In this document: one piece after another, positions 9,178 through 20,658 of the stretch | Position numbering within the stretch: position 1 is the first letter of the stretch | Layout: each line of letters starts with the position of its first letter | Assembly (NCBI GenBank): GCA_029556545.1 | Contig: JAKQEQ010000023.1 | Coordinates: forward strand, 88,184 to 152,183 | Length of the DNA stretch: 64,000 bases | Source: Candidatus Hydrogenedentota bacterium | GTDB lineage: Bacteria > Hydrogenedentota > Hydrogenedentia > Hydrogenedentales > JAGMZX01 | Reading direction: 5' to 3' | Program-made: the position numbers and the translations under genes | Notes under the pieces: model-generated | Database searches by the model: none | What the model was told of the DNA's origin: nothing | Seen by the model: the letters and a program-made list of their open reading frames with translations, nothing else

Positions 9178-11406
9178 TCAGGCCGGGCCTGGGCAGAAAC
9201 CGTCTTCCGTGCCTTGGCCGGGGCAGGGGTGATAGCCGCCGGAATTGTAGAACTGGATGAGCCGCAGCAGTTCCGTCAAGCTTATCGTCCAGTCCGGGCC
9301 GGAAGGAGCGTAGTCGCTTGCGTGGGGGGCGCAGGAATGATTCTCGCCGGGACCGGGGGCGAAGCCATCCTCTGTATCGCCGGGATTTGCCGCACAGTGG
9401 AAACCGCCCGAGTTGTAGAATTGGATAACCCGGAGCAGTTCCGTCAACTCGATCAGCCCGTTATCGTTCTGGTCCGCCGTGTGGCTCGCGGGTTCGCCCT
9501 CGCCTTCGCCCTCGCCTTCGCCCTCGCCCTCGCCCTCGCCCTCACCCTCGCCCTCGCCTTCGCCCTCGCCTTCGCCGGGCTGCACAAATACCGCTGTCAC
9601 GGACTTGTCCGCGTTCATCAGAATGGTCGCGGGATTTGCAGCGCCGGACAGGTCGCCTTCCCAGTGGTCGAAGGCCCACGCTTCCGCCGGGAGGGCCGTG
9701 ACCTCGACTTCGCTGCCGGAAAGATAGGGGTGCACGCCCGGTTCGGGCAGTACGGTTCCTTCACCGATCACCGCCACGGTCAAGGTATAGACGGGAATCT
9801 CGGTGAAGACGGCGGTGATAGACTTGTCGGCATCCATAACGATGCTGGTTGGGTTCTGGGACCCGGACAGGTCGCCTTCCCAGTGGTCGAAGGCCCACCC
9901 TTCCGCCGGGGCGGCGCTGAGCGCGACCTCGGCCCCCTCGAGATAGGTATGATCGCCGGACTCAGGCGATACGGCTCCGTTGCCGATTACGGCCATAGTC
10001 AAGGTATACGTGGGAATCTCAGAAAAGACGGCAACGACCGTAATATCGGCGTTCATGGCGACGCCGGTCGGGTTTTCGGTACCTCCAAGGTCGCCTTCCC
10101 AGTGGTCGAACAGCCACCCTTCGGCCGGCATGGCCGTAATCTCCACGAGGGTCCCGACGACATAGACGTGCGCGCCCGGCTCCGGCGTGATTGTGCCCTC
10201 TCCGATTACCGACGTGGTCAAGGTAAAGGTCTTCTCGACGAAGACGGCGGTCACGGTCTTGTCGCTGTCCATGAAGACGGTCTTCGGATTCTGGGACCCC
10301 GAGAAATCGCCCTCCCAATGGTCGAATAACCAAGCGGGGTCGGACGTTGCGCCGACGGAAACGAAAGCGCCCTCTTGGTACTGATGCGCGCCGGGCGCCG
10401 GTGCAGTCGTTCCATTGCCGACGACGTTGATCGTCAGAGTAACCGCGCCCAGCTCGACGAAAACCCCCGTCACGCTCTTGTCCGAGTCCATCAGCACTTC
10501 ACCGTAGGGCTCTGTCCCCGTAAGGTCGCCCTCCCAATGATCGAAACGCCAGCCGGTGGCCGGACTCGCGGAAAGGGACGCCACCGCGCCATCGGCGTAG
10601 TAATGCGTCCCCGCCGCGGGAATGGTGAACCCTTCCCCGACGACCGCAATCGTGAGGGTATAGTCGCCCTCGACGAATACGGCGGTCACCGTCTTGTCCG
10701 AGTCCATCTCGATACTGCGTATCGACTCCGTCCCCGTGAGGTCGCCCTCCCAGTGGTCGAACGCCCAGCCCGGATCGGGAAATGCCTGCAAGAGCACGAA
10801 GGCCCCTTCCACGAAGTCATGCGTACCCGCGAGTGGGTCGGTCGTCCCATCGCCGACGACGATAATGGTCAACGTATGGGTGGGCGTCTCGGAAAACACG
10901 GCGGTGACGGTCTTGTCCCCGTCCATCAAGACTTCGCCCATGGGGACTGTGCCGCTCAGATCGCCTTCCCAATGATCAAAGGACCACCCGGAATCGGGGA
11001 CGGCGGATATCGAGGCGGTCCGCCCTTCGACGTAGTGGTACGTTCCCGGCGGCGGGTCGGTCGTGCCGCCGCCGACCACGGCAATCGAGAGCGTCGGGCC
11101 GCCCTCAGAGAACACGGCGGTCACCGTCGTATCTGAATTCAGATACGTGGCCACGACTGGATAAGTGCCGGTCAAGCCGCCCTCCCAATGATCGAAGGCC
11201 CAATCGGGGTCCGGCGTCGCCCGAAAGGTGATTACCTGCCCCTCATCATAGACGTGCACGCCCGCGGGCGGGTCGGTCACGCCGTTGCCGATAACGTTCA
11301 TTGTCAGGGTGAACGGGGCCTTCGGGCCCGCGTCGGCCGGCTGCGCGGCGACACTTAGTGTTCCGCATAGAAGCGAGAGGGCAAAGCCAATCTGATGCAC
11401 TCGCAT
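9178..11406 (-). CDS. Surface protein: eight InlB-type B-repeats, (GE)n linker, dockerin-like C-terminus
   Basis: The 742-residue exported protein has signal peptide MRVHQIGFALSLLCGTLSVA. Eight tandem repeats of about 72 residues follow, each with TLT.VIG.GT, a turn, WAFDHWEGDLSG and DKTVTAVF. They match the divergent InlB B-repeat family, a beta-grasp adhesion module. A (Gly-Glu)14 linker then leads to a C-terminal module of about 100 residues with two DxNx/[15 protein letters not shown] halves, ending in CPGPA. ATG 11406 is preceded by AAGGGGAA; 26 further upstream codons in the open frame are probably untranslated. It is probably a secreted or cell-surface protein. Its ligand is unknown. 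Confidence 0.85.
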   Translation of the reverse strand: MRVHQIGFALSLLCGTLSVAAQPADAGPKAPFTLTMNVIGNGVTDPPAGVHVYDEGQVITFRATPDPDWAFDHWEGGLTGTYPVVATYLNSDTTVTAVFSEGGPTLSIAVVGGGTTDPPPGTYHYVEGRTASISAVPDSGWSFDHWEGDLSGTVPMGEVLMDGDKTVTAVFSETPTHTLTIIVVGDGTTDPLAGTHDFVEGAFVLLQAFPDPGWAFDHWEGDLTGTESIRSIEMDSDKTVTAVFVEGDYTLTIAVVGEGFTIPAAGTHYYADGAVASLSASPATGWRFDHWEGDLTGTEPYGEVLMDSDKSVTGVFVELGAVTLTINVVGNGTTAPAPGAHQYQEGAFVSVGATSDPAWLFDHWEGDFSGSQNPKTVFMDSDKTVTAVFVEKTFTLTTSVIGEGTITPEPGAHVYVVGTLVEITAMPAEGWLFDHWEGDLGGTENPTGVAMNADITVVAVFSEIPTYTLTMAVIGNGAVSPESGDHTYLEGAEVALSAAPAEGWAFDHWEGDLSGSQNPTSIVMDADKSITAVFTEIPVYTLTVAVIGEGTVLPEPGVHPYLSGSEVEVTALPAEAWAFDHWEGDLSGAANPATILMNADKSVTAVFVQPGEGEGEGEGEGEGEGEGEGEGEGEGEGEPASHTADQNDNGLIELTELLRVIQFYNSGGFHCAANPGDTEDGFAPGPGENHSCAPHASDYAPSGPDWTISLTELLRLIQFYNSGGYHPCPGQGTEDGFCPGPA
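9493..9576 (-). repeat. (Gly-Glu)14 coding hexamer repeat
   Basis: A run of about 84 bases made of GAGGGC/GAAGGC hexamers is read as alternating Glu-Gly between the InlB repeats and the dockerin-like module. It is in frame, and its shadow frames give Pro-Ser or Arg-Ala polymers. Confidence 0.9.
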
Positions 11407-11522
11407 AGTCAATTCCCCTTTCTTTGGTTGCTGGGTGGACGTTCCCTCGCCCGACCAAGCCAAGGCGTTGAAGTCCTGGGGCAAACAAGCACAAGCTGCA
11501 CCCGGACGCAGCGTTTGTCAAC

Positions 11523-13103
11523 CTAGTACTTGTCAATGACAACCATGGTATAGACCTCCTCAACTCCCCAAGCACTGGTTGTGGAGACGCCCAAACCGTA
11601 GGTTCCGTACGCACCTTGTATGTAGTGAAGTATGCGGAACGTGGCGGGCGCCGACAGGTTCAAGCGGCCCTCCAGAAAAGAACGCGTCTGCGTCTGGTCG
11701 ACGCCAGGATTCGACCATTCGACGGTCCCGATGATTGCATAGGAACTTGACGTCACATTATACAGCGCGACCTTATGGCCGTACATCATGAACGCCGGCG
11801 CGCTGGCGGTAACCTTATACCGACCCGCGGGTAGTGTGAAATCTTTGTTGGACAAGGAAGCGCCCGCGATGTTCGTATTCAAGTGGTTTAGGTCCCGGTG
11901 GTTCCAGCCGGCCGAGGAATTTCCGGCAGGCGTGCCGGCTGGCTTCACTTCGCGGATGATGGCATAGCCACCGATGGCCCGCCAATCGCCGCCGTCCCAC
12001 GTGAGCGCGTGACCGACGCCCGGCGAAGCCGCGTTGACGTCGCTCAGGTCGTTCAGCGCATGGGAATGCGCCGCGCCGGCGAAGGCGGAGGCGTGCTGGC
12101 CGTCCACGGTGTCGGCGTCAAGACCGCCGCCGGAGCCCGTGTTCAAGCGGGCATTGTCTATCTTCCCCGACGTAATCCGCGCGCCGTCCAGCGCGATGTT
12201 CGCATGGGCCGAGGCGTCCGTGTCGTGGGCGGTGAAGGCGGCCCCGTGAGCCGAGGCGTCCGTGTCATGCGCGGCGAGGTCCGCGTCGATCTTGTCCCGA
12301 ATATCCTGGTGGGCCGTTGGGCTCGCCCCGTGGGTCGTATCCACATACGCCTGGATGCTGCTCAGATGCGACCCGTCCAGCGTGTCCGCGTCGATCCCGC
12401 CGCCAGAACCCATGCTCAGGCGTTCATTGTCAATCTTGCCGGACGTAATCCGCGCGGCGTCGATTTCGAGCCCCGGGTGCGCGCCGGTATCGGCGTCGTG
12501 GGCGGCGATATCCGCGCCGATTTGCGCGCGGATGTCGCTATGGGCCGCGCCGCTTACATCATGGGCGGCAATGTCCGCGCCGATCTGCGTGCGGATGTCG
12601 CTGTGGGCCGTGCCGCTTGCGTCGTGCGTGCTCACCGCCGCGCTGATGTCGGACGCAATGTCCGCGGCGTGTTTGCCGTCCAGCGTGTCGGCATCACCCG
12701 CTTGCGTTGCATGGAAGGCATAAGGCGCGCGCGTAAGCGGCACACGCGGCGCATACGCCTGCATCCCCGCGCCGACGTCCGCCGATACTTCGAGCCAGAG
12801 CGACGCCTCCGCATTATCGGCAAACAGCGTGCCCAGTGGGGTCACCGCGCCCAATTGGACGGAGAACGCCCCGTCCAGGGTAGTCACCGTCTGCGGTTCC
12901 GTCCACAGCGCCGCACCGCCCGTTTCCGCCGCGAATACCCCGAAACTCATCGGGTACGCGCCGTCCGCGACGGGGCCGCCAGCGCTGTCACGAATCACGC
13001 CCTGGTACGTCACGGTGTTCGCCTGTGCCACGACGAGACCGCTTGCCAATACCAAGGCCGCCGCGCCGCCCCATGCCCGCAACCTGTCGCTCTTTGCAAA
13101 CAT
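11523..13103 (-). CDS. Exported tail-fibre-like repeat protein, paralog 1 of 3
   Basis: The 526-residue protein has signal peptide AAALVLASGLVVAQA, then a conserved domain beginning NTVTYQGVIRDSAGGPVADG and containing the MSFGVFAAETGGAALWTEPQ motif (about 50-70). A long region of AHDxxxxAH repeats with ADTLDGxHA phrases (about 140-370) resembles trimeric phage tail-fibre stalks. A C-terminal beta-rich tip (about 385-526) ends VIDKY. ATG 13103 is preceded by GGAGGACAGGGCA. Two paralogs follow downstream on the same strand. The protein is probably a trimeric exported fibre or adhesin. The function is inferred from repeat character, and no phage genes accompany it. Confidence 0.78.
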   Translation of the reverse strand: MFAKSDRLRAWGGAAALVLASGLVVAQANTVTYQGVIRDSAGGPVADGAYPMSFGVFAAETGGAALWTEPQTVTTLDGAFSVQLGAVTPLGTLFADNAEASLWLEVSADVGAGMQAYAPRVPLTRAPYAFHATQAGDADTLDGKHAADIASDISAAVSTHDASGTAHSDIRTQIGADIAAHDVSGAAHSDIRAQIGADIAAHDADTGAHPGLEIDAARITSGKIDNERLSMGSGGGIDADTLDGSHLSSIQAYVDTTHGASPTAHQDIRDKIDADLAAHDTDASAHGAAFTAHDTDASAHANIALDGARITSGKIDNARLNTGSGGGLDADTVDGQHASAFAGAAHSHALNDLSDVNAASPGVGHALTWDGGDWRAIGGYAIIREVKPAGTPAGNSSAGWNHRDLNHLNTNIAGASLSNKDFTLPAGRYKVTASAPAFMMYGHKVALYNVTSSSYAIIGTVEWSNPGVDQTQTRSFLEGRLNLSAPATFRILHYIQGAYGTYGLGVSTTSAWGVEEVYTMVVIDKY

Positions 13104-13199
13104 TGCCCTGTCCTCCTGTCACACGACCGCGCCGCGTCTAGGAAGCGACGATTATCGCTTCAATCATTGCCCGCACATCCCGCCGTCGGCCGCTGAGTC

Positions 13200-13205
13200 A
13201 TTATA
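13200..13205 (-). promoter_or_regulatory. Candidate -10 element upstream of fibre paralog 1
   Basis: TATAAT on the minus strand lies 97 bases before ATG 13103. The same GAGTATAATGA context occurs at exactly the same distance before the second paralog, so the element is conserved between the two copies. The -35 region is poor. Confidence 0.4.
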
Positions 13206-13338
13206 CTCTGTGTTCGGCGCTCTCACGCCCTCAGGAAAGCAACTGGGGCCAAGCTCCTTACCACGTCATATCGTCCGGCCTCTGAGCCCACTGACGGTGT
13301 GAGAAGACGCGATTCTTCGCATGACCGCACCCGTTTCC

Positions 13339-14916
13339 TCAGTACTTCTCGATAACAACGATCGCGTACCGCTCCGGCTGGCCGCTTCCGGCGTAAACGC
13401 CGAGTCCGTTGGGGGATTGTGCGTTTGTTATGTAATGGCGCAGGTGGTACGTGGTCGGCACCGCAACATTCAAGGTTCCTTCGACGTAGGAGCGTGTCTG
13501 GGACCCGTAGCTGGTTGGGTTGTATTCAGAGGTGCCCGGGATGACAGTCGCACCGGTTGCAACATTGTTCAGCAGGAGTTGGTGCCGGAAACTAATTACT
13601 GATGGGGCACTCGCAGAGATTCTGTACCGGCCCGGAGGAAGCGTGAACGCGTTGGACACCAGTGTCACTCCGGGAATATTGGTGTCAACTCGGTTGAGCG
13701 TCCTTGTTTGCAGACCCACGAAAGAGGCACCCCCGTCAGTGCCGTTCGGTTTCTCGTCCCAAAATATCGCATACCCGCCTGAAGGTCGCCACTCGCTCGC
13801 CGATTGAACCCACGAAAGCGTCTGGCCGTCAGCCGGTCCGGCGGCGTTGACGTCGCTCAGGTCGTTCAGCGCGTGGGAATGCGCCGCACCGGCGAAGGCC
13901 GAGGCATGCTGCCCGTCCACGGTGTCCGCGTCGAGACCGCCGCTGGGACCGGTATTCAAGTGCGCATTGGCGATCTTCCCCGACGTGATCCGCGCGCCGT
14001 CCAGCGCGATGTTCGCATGGGCCGAGGCGTCCGTGTCGTGGGCGGTGAAGGCGGCCCCGTGAGCCGCGGCGTCCGTGTCATGCGCGGCAACGTCCGCGTC
14101 GATCTTGTCCCGAATGTCCGGGTGCGCCGCCGGACTCGTGCCGTGGGTCGTGTCGACGTAGGCTTGGATGCTGCTCAGATGCGCGCCGTCCAGCGTGTCC
14201 GCGTCCAGACCGCCGCCGGGTCCGGTGTTCAGCCGGTCGTTGCTAATCCTACCGGACGTAATCCGTGTGGCGTCGATCTCGATCCCCGGATGCGCGCCGA
14301 TATCGGCGTCGTGCGCGGCGATATCCGTGCCGATCTGCGCGCGGATGTCGCTATGGGCCGCACCGCTTACATCATGGGCGGCAATGTCCGCGCCGATCTG
14401 GGTTCGAATGTCGGCATGGGCCGCGCCGCTCGCGTCATGGGTGGTCACTGCCGTGCTGATGTCCGCGGCAATATCCGCCGCGTGCTTACCGTCCAGCGTG
14501 TCGGCATCACCGGCCCGCGTCGCGTGGAAAGCGTAGGGTGCGCGCGTAAGCGGCACACGCGGCGCATACGCCTGCATCCCCGCGCCGACGTCCGCCGAGA
14601 CTTCGAGCCAGAGCGACGCGCCCGCATTTTCGGCAAACAGCGTACCCAGTGGAGTCACCGCGCCCAATTCGACGGAGAACGCCCCGTCCAGGGTGGTCAC
14701 CGTCTGCGGTTCTGTCCACAGCGCCGCACCGCCCGTCTCCGCCGCGAATACCCCGAAACTCATCGGGTACGCCCCGTCCGTGACGGGATTCCCGGCGGTG
14801 TCGCGCAGCACGCCCTGGTAAGTCACCGTGTTCGCTTGGGCCACGACGAGACCGCTTGCTAGTACTAAGGCCGCCACGCCGCCCCATGCCCTCAATCTGT
14901 CGCTCTTTGCAAACAT
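13339..14916 (-). CDS. Exported tail-fibre-like repeat protein, paralog 2 of 3
   Basis: This 525-residue paralog has the same MFAKSDRLRAWGG start and VVAQA signal-peptide end as paralog 1, and the same NTVTYQGV domain and AHD/ADTLDG repeat stalk with only scattered substitutions. Its C-terminal tip from about residue 385 is clearly more diverged, although LPPGRYRISASAPS and the final VIEKY are kept. ATG 14916 has the same GGAGGACAGGGCA ribosome-binding site as paralog 1. An in-frame extension to 14964 lies upstream of that site and is not used here. The role is probably an exported, trimeric surface fibre with a variable tip. Confidence 0.78.
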   Translation of the reverse strand: MFAKSDRLRAWGGVAALVLASGLVVAQANTVTYQGVLRDTAGNPVTDGAYPMSFGVFAAETGGAALWTEPQTVTTLDGAFSVELGAVTPLGTLFAENAGASLWLEVSADVGAGMQAYAPRVPLTRAPYAFHATRAGDADTLDGKHAADIAADISTAVTTHDASGAAHADIRTQIGADIAAHDVSGAAHSDIRAQIGTDIAAHDADIGAHPGIEIDATRITSGRISNDRLNTGPGGGLDADTLDGAHLSSIQAYVDTTHGTSPAAHPDIRDKIDADVAAHDTDAAAHGAAFTAHDTDASAHANIALDGARITSGKIANAHLNTGPSGGLDADTVDGQHASAFAGAAHSHALNDLSDVNAAGPADGQTLSWVQSASEWRPSGGYAIFWDEKPNGTDGGASFVGLQTRTLNRVDTNIPGVTLVSNAFTLPPGRYRISASAPSVISFRHQLLLNNVATGATVIPGTSEYNPTSYGSQTRSYVEGTLNVAVPTTYHLRHYITNAQSPNGLGVYAGSGQPERYAIVVIEKY

Positions 14917-15012
14917 TGCCCTGTCCTCCTGCTGGACGGCTGCGCAGTGTCTTGCAAGCGACAATCACCGCTTCCTTCATTACCTGCGCATCCTGCCGTC
15001 GACCGATCGGTC

Positions 15013-15018
15013 ATTATA
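15013..15018 (-). promoter_or_regulatory. Candidate -10 element upstream of fibre paralog 2
   Basis: A second TATAAT on the minus strand sits 97 bases before ATG 14916, inside a gap that is clearly homologous to the one upstream of paralog 1. The -35 is weak. Confidence 0.4.
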
Positions 15019-15097
15019 CTCCGTCTTCGGCGTTCTCACGCCCTCAGGAAAGCGCCGCGGGCCAAGCTCCGTACCACATCTTATCAGGCCGAGTGCG

Positions 15098-16621
15098 CTA
15101 GTACTTTTCGATCACGACGACGGTGTAAACCTCTTGAATTCCGGCGCCGGGGGCCGCGAGCCCCAAGCCCCATGTTCCACGTGCCGTCGGCGTGTAATGT
15201 CGTATCTGGAACACTGTGCTGGCCGAGAGGTTCAAATAACCGTCAATGAAAGACCGTGACTCGGCGCTGTCAGCTCCCGCATTGGTGTATCCGTTAGCCC
15301 CAATGATTTGGTGTGCACCCGATGAGACGTTGTAGAGCGTGGCTTTGTGTCGCCCTGCCATGAATGACGGCGCGCTAGCTGAAATCCTGTATCGCCCCGG
15401 CGGCAACGTCAAATTAGTATTCCCGGACAGCGACACCCCAGGAATATTGGTATCCAGAGAATTCAGCGTGCGGATTTGCCAGCCCGATATAGAAGCGCCG
15501 CCCTCCGTACCGGCCGCCCTTACGTCTCGAAGAACCGCGTAGCCGCCGACGGCTTGCCACTGCGAGGCACCGGGCTCCCACGTAAGGGCTTGGCCCGCGC
15601 TCGGGCTGGCTGCGCTGACGTCGCTCAGGTCGTTCAGCGCGTGGGAATGCGCCGCCCCCGCGAAGGCCGAGGCATGCTGCCCGTCCACCATGTCCGCGTC
15701 GAGACCGCCGCCGGGACCGGTATTCAAGTGCGCATTGGCGATCTTGCCCGACGTGATCCGCGCGCCGTCCAGCGCGATGTTCGCATGGGCCGCGGCGTCA
15801 CTGTCGTGCGCGCCGATCGCGGAGCCATGGGCGGCCGCATCGGCGTCGTGCGCCGCGAGGTCCGTGTCAATCTTGTTGCGGATGTCCTGGTGTGCCGCCG
15901 GACTCGTGCCGTGGGTCGTATCCACATACGCCTGAATGCTGCTCAGATGCGCGCCGTCCAGCGTGTCCGCGTCGAGACCGCCGCCGGGTCCCGTGTTCAG
16001 CCGGTCGTTGCTAATCTTACCGGACGTAATCCGCGCGGCGTCGATCTCGATCCCCGGGTGGGCCGCCGGGTCGGTGTCATGTGCGGCGATATCCGCGCCG
16101 ATTTGCGCGCGGATGTCGCTATGGGCCGCGCCGCTCGTGCTGTGCGCGCCGACGGCGCTGCTGATGTCCGTGGCGATATCCGCGGCGTGCTTGCCGTCCA
16201 GGGTGTCGGCATCACCGGCCCGCGTCGCGTGGAAAGCGTAGGGTGCGCGCGTAAGCGGCACACGCGGCGCATAGGCCTGCATCCCCGCGCCGACGTCCGC
16301 CGATACTTCGAGCCAGAGCGACGCGCCCGCATTTTCGGCAAACAGCGTACCCAGTGGAGTCACCGCGCCCAATTGGACGGAGAACGCCCCGTCCAGGGTG
16401 GTCACCGTCTGCGGTTCCGTCCACAGCGCCGCACCGCCCGTCTCCGCCGCGAATATCCCGAAACTCATCGGATACGCGCCGTCCGCAACGGGATTCCCGG
16501 CGCTATCCCGCAGCACGCCCTGATACGTCACTGTATTTGTCTGAGCCGGGACACCGCCGCCCACAAGAATCAGCACCGACAGCAGGCCCCACATCGTGAT
16601 AACGGAATTCTTTCGAGTCAT
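15098..16621 (-). CDS. Exported tail-fibre-like repeat protein, paralog 3 of 3
   Basis: The 507-residue protein has a different leader (MTRKNSVITMWGLLSVLILV, ending GVPAQ) from the other two copies, but the same NTVTYQGVLRDSAGNPVADG domain, the same MSFGIFAAETGG motif and a shorter AHD/ADTLDG stalk, having lost one repeat block. The C-terminal tip keeps LPPGRYRISASAPSFMAGRH and ends VIEKY. ATG 16621 is preceded by GGAGGTACAGCA. As the first gene of the minus-strand trio, it may be the oldest copy. The role as a secreted fibre is inferred. Confidence 0.78.
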   Translation of the reverse strand: MTRKNSVITMWGLLSVLILVGGGVPAQTNTVTYQGVLRDSAGNPVADGAYPMSFGIFAAETGGAALWTEPQTVTTLDGAFSVQLGAVTPLGTLFAENAGASLWLEVSADVGAGMQAYAPRVPLTRAPYAFHATRAGDADTLDGKHAADIATDISSAVGAHSTSGAAHSDIRAQIGADIAAHDTDPAAHPGIEIDAARITSGKISNDRLNTGPGGGLDADTLDGAHLSSIQAYVDTTHGTSPAAHQDIRNKIDTDLAAHDADAAAHGSAIGAHDSDAAAHANIALDGARITSGKIANAHLNTGPGGGLDADMVDGQHASAFAGAAHSHALNDLSDVSAASPSAGQALTWEPGASQWQAVGGYAVLRDVRAAGTEGGASISGWQIRTLNSLDTNIPGVSLSGNTNLTLPPGRYRISASAPSFMAGRHKATLYNVSSGAHQIIGANGYTNAGADSAESRSFIDGYLNLSASTVFQIRHYTPTARGTWGLGLAAPGAGIQEVYTVVVIEKY

Positions 16622-16939
16622 TGCTGTACCTCCTACCTGGGTCTTGGCCCTTGCTTTTCGCCTCGAATTACAGAATATGCCGACTGCCGCAGCCAGTCTT
16701 CAACGCTGCCCCCGCCAAAACTGAGAAGTATACTAAAATCTAACGACGCATGGAAGTGGCAGCAAGGAATCCCCGAGAGGCGGAACGAGGACCGCGTCAC
16801 GCTTGCGCCCGACCCCTATTAGTCACGCCCCGCATCCTCGCCAATCTTCTTAAAGTTCGCCACTCCATTCACTGAGCGCGGCATAGGTGTCGTGCCCATC
16901 ATGCGTCATGGGCAAAACGCCGCTATAATACGTAAGCGC
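16622..16939. other. Intergenic gap with no gene seen
   Basis: This 318-base gap separates the SGNH hydrolase 3' end from the first fibre gene. On the minus strand TATACT near 16728-16733 could be a -10 for the fibre gene. No coding frame, RNA gene or convincing terminator was found. Confidence 0.4.
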
Positions 16940-18763
<1,824 letters not shown>

Positions 18764-18944
18764 AGATTCAGACCCCGGATTTCGCCTCGCAACAACAACC
18801 TGATTGTACTCGGGAATTGCCGTGAAAAACCAAAATCGTCCGTTGGTTTGACACCCGGCGGAACGCCGTGAGAAAATAACGCGCCTTTTCGGCAACCCCT
18901 CATGGCCCCCCAATGTATTTCCAGGCCCGATAAGGAGAAGTTGT

Positions 18945-20156
18945 ATGTCGGCATTACAAGGCAAGGTGTTGGTGGCCCAAGGCGGCGGTCCAACGGCGGT
19001 GATCAATCAGAGCGTGGTCGGCGTTGTCCTCGAATCCCGCAAGTATCCGCAGGCGACTCACGTTTACGGCGCGCTGCACGGCGTGCGCGGCATCAAGAAC
19101 GAGGAATTCCTCGATCTGACCGAAGCGACGACGCACAACCTCGAGGCGGTGGCGCGCACACCGTCTTCGGGACTCTTGTCCACGCGCGACAAACCGGACG
19201 CCGCCTACTGCCACGAGATCTTCGAGGTCTGCCGCAAGTATGACATTCGGTATTTCTTCTATGTCGGCGGGAACGATAGCGCGGATACCTGCAATATCGT
19301 AAACAAGGAAGCCAAGAAGGCAGGCTATGAACTGCGGGTCATTCACGTCCCGAAGACGATCGACAACGACTTGCTCGAGACGGACCACTGCCCCGGCTTC
19401 GGATCGGCGGCGAAGTTCGTGGCCCAGGCGTTCGCGGGCGTGAACCTGGACAACCGGGCCCTGCCGGGCGTCTACATCGGCGTCGTCATGGGCCGGCACG
19501 CCGGCTTTCTTACCGCATCCTCGGTCCTGGCGAAGAAATACCCGGACGACGGCCCCCACCTCATCTATGTTCCCGAGCGGCCCCTTTCGCGCGATCAGTT
19601 CATCGCGGACGTGAAGCGGGTCTACGCCGAACACGGGCGCTGCGTCGTGGCGGCGTCCGAGGGCGTGGCGGACGCGAGCGGCAAGGCGATTGCCGAGCAA
19701 TTCACCAACGGCGAGAAGGACGCGCACGGCAACGTCCAGCTTTCCGGCACCGGCGCGCTGGGCGACCTGCTGAGCCGTTGGGTGAAGGAGGACACGGAAA
19801 TCGAACGCGTTCGCGCGGACACGCTCGGCTACTTGCAGCGCAGTTTCCTGGGCTGCGTGAGCGAGGTCGACCAGTCCGAGGCCCGCGAGGTCGGCGAGAA
19901 GGCCGCGCAGTATGCCATATGGCACAACCTCGACGGGTCGGTGGCCATCCGGCGCATCGGCGACTACGCCGTCGAGTATTTCCTGACGCCCCTCGAAAGC
20001 GTCGCCCGAAAGGCCCGGTCGATGCCGGACGAGTTCATCAACGCGGACGGCAACGGCGTCACGGAAGCGTTCATCAAGTACTGCCGCCCGCTCGTGGGCG
20101 CCATGCCGGTGCTCGAGCGCATAGCGGCGCCCAGGGCGGCCAAGGTGCGGGCGTAA
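18945..20156 (+). CDS. pfp: PPi-type 6-phosphofructokinase
   Basis: The 403-residue protein is longer than PfkA, as PPi-dependent enzymes are. It interconverts fructose 6-phosphate and fructose 1,6-bisphosphate using pyrophosphate. It opens [15 protein letters not shown]. The donor-site motif is [12 protein letters not shown] and the catalytic loop is [20 protein letters not shown]. The Lys before TIDND and the acidic residue in GGND mark the PPi class. [10 protein letters not shown] and YVPERP follow. The ribosome-binding site AAGGAG lies 7 bases before ATG 18945. The enzyme could run glycolysis or gluconeogenesis reversibly beside the ATP enzyme. Donor preference is inferred from motifs. 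Confidence 0.9.
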   Translation: MSALQGKVLVAQGGGPTAVINQSVVGVVLESRKYPQATHVYGALHGVRGIKNEEFLDLTEATTHNLEAVARTPSSGLLSTRDKPDAAYCHEIFEVCRKYDIRYFFYVGGNDSADTCNIVNKEAKKAGYELRVIHVPKTIDNDLLETDHCPGFGSAAKFVAQAFAGVNLDNRALPGVYIGVVMGRHAGFLTASSVLAKKYPDDGPHLIYVPERPLSRDQFIADVKRVYAEHGRCVVAASEGVADASGKAIAEQFTNGEKDAHGNVQLSGTGALGDLLSRWVKEDTEIERVRADTLGYLQRSFLGCVSEVDQSEAREVGEKAAQYAIWHNLDGSVAIRRIGDYAVEYFLTPLESVARKARSMPDEFINADGNGVTEAFIKYCRPLVGAMPVLERIAAPRAAKVRA

Positions 20157-20158
20157 TC

Positions 20159-20608
20159 GTGCGCGCCCCCGAGGACGAACTCTACGCAAAGCTGCGGGGC
20201 CGCGTCGGCGACGACGGCGGCCTCACCATACCGCCGGTGATCGTCGCGGAGTTGCGTCCTCGGTTGCTCGACCATACGCCGGGAGAATCGATACGTTGCG
20301 CGTTTCCCGCCCAGGAGCGGTTCGCGAACCCGATGGGCATGCTCCAGGGCGGGATTATTGCCGCCGCCTTCGATTTCGTGTTCGGTATGCTTGCTTTCCT
20401 GACGCTCGAGCGCCCGTGCGCGAGTGTTACAATGAACCTCACGTATCTTCGCCCGCTGCCCGCGGACGGGGCCGAGTTCACGGTCGAGGTCTGCATGCGC
20501 GCCGCCATGCGCTCGTTGGCGTTCCTCGAAGGCTCGGTCTGCGACGGAAACGGAAAGACCATCGCCACGGCCACGACAACCATGAACGTGCCGCGTCAGG
20601 AGACGTAG
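20159..20608 (+). CDS. PaaI-type hot-dog fold thioesterase
   Basis: This 149-residue protein is a single hot-dog domain with RFANPMGMLQGGIIAAAFDF (about 54-73), the region that in PaaI-like acyl-CoA thioesterases carries the GGxxxxxxD active-site loop. TMNLTYLRPLPADGAEF (about 88) and a terminal ATATTTMNV strand follow. The likely reaction is hydrolysis of a short or aromatic acyl-CoA in the cytoplasm. The start is GTG at 20159, two bases after the PPi-phosphofructokinase stop, so the two are probably co-transcribed. The acyl substrate cannot be read from sequence. Confidence 0.8.
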   Translation: MRAPEDELYAKLRGRVGDDGGLTIPPVIVAELRPRLLDHTPGESIRCAFPAQERFANPMGMLQGGIIAAAFDFVFGMLAFLTLERPCASVTMNLTYLRPLPADGAEFTVEVCMRAAMRSLAFLEGSVCDGNGKTIATATTTMNVPRQET

Positions 20609-20658
20609 CGGCTATGTACGGAAAGACACGAAAAGACACGGACAAATCCGCCGAACGC

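Noticed and set aside
11523..16621. Prophage tail region
   Set aside because: The three proteins have tail-fibre-like repeats but also signal peptides, and no capsid, portal, terminase or integrase genes are nearby.
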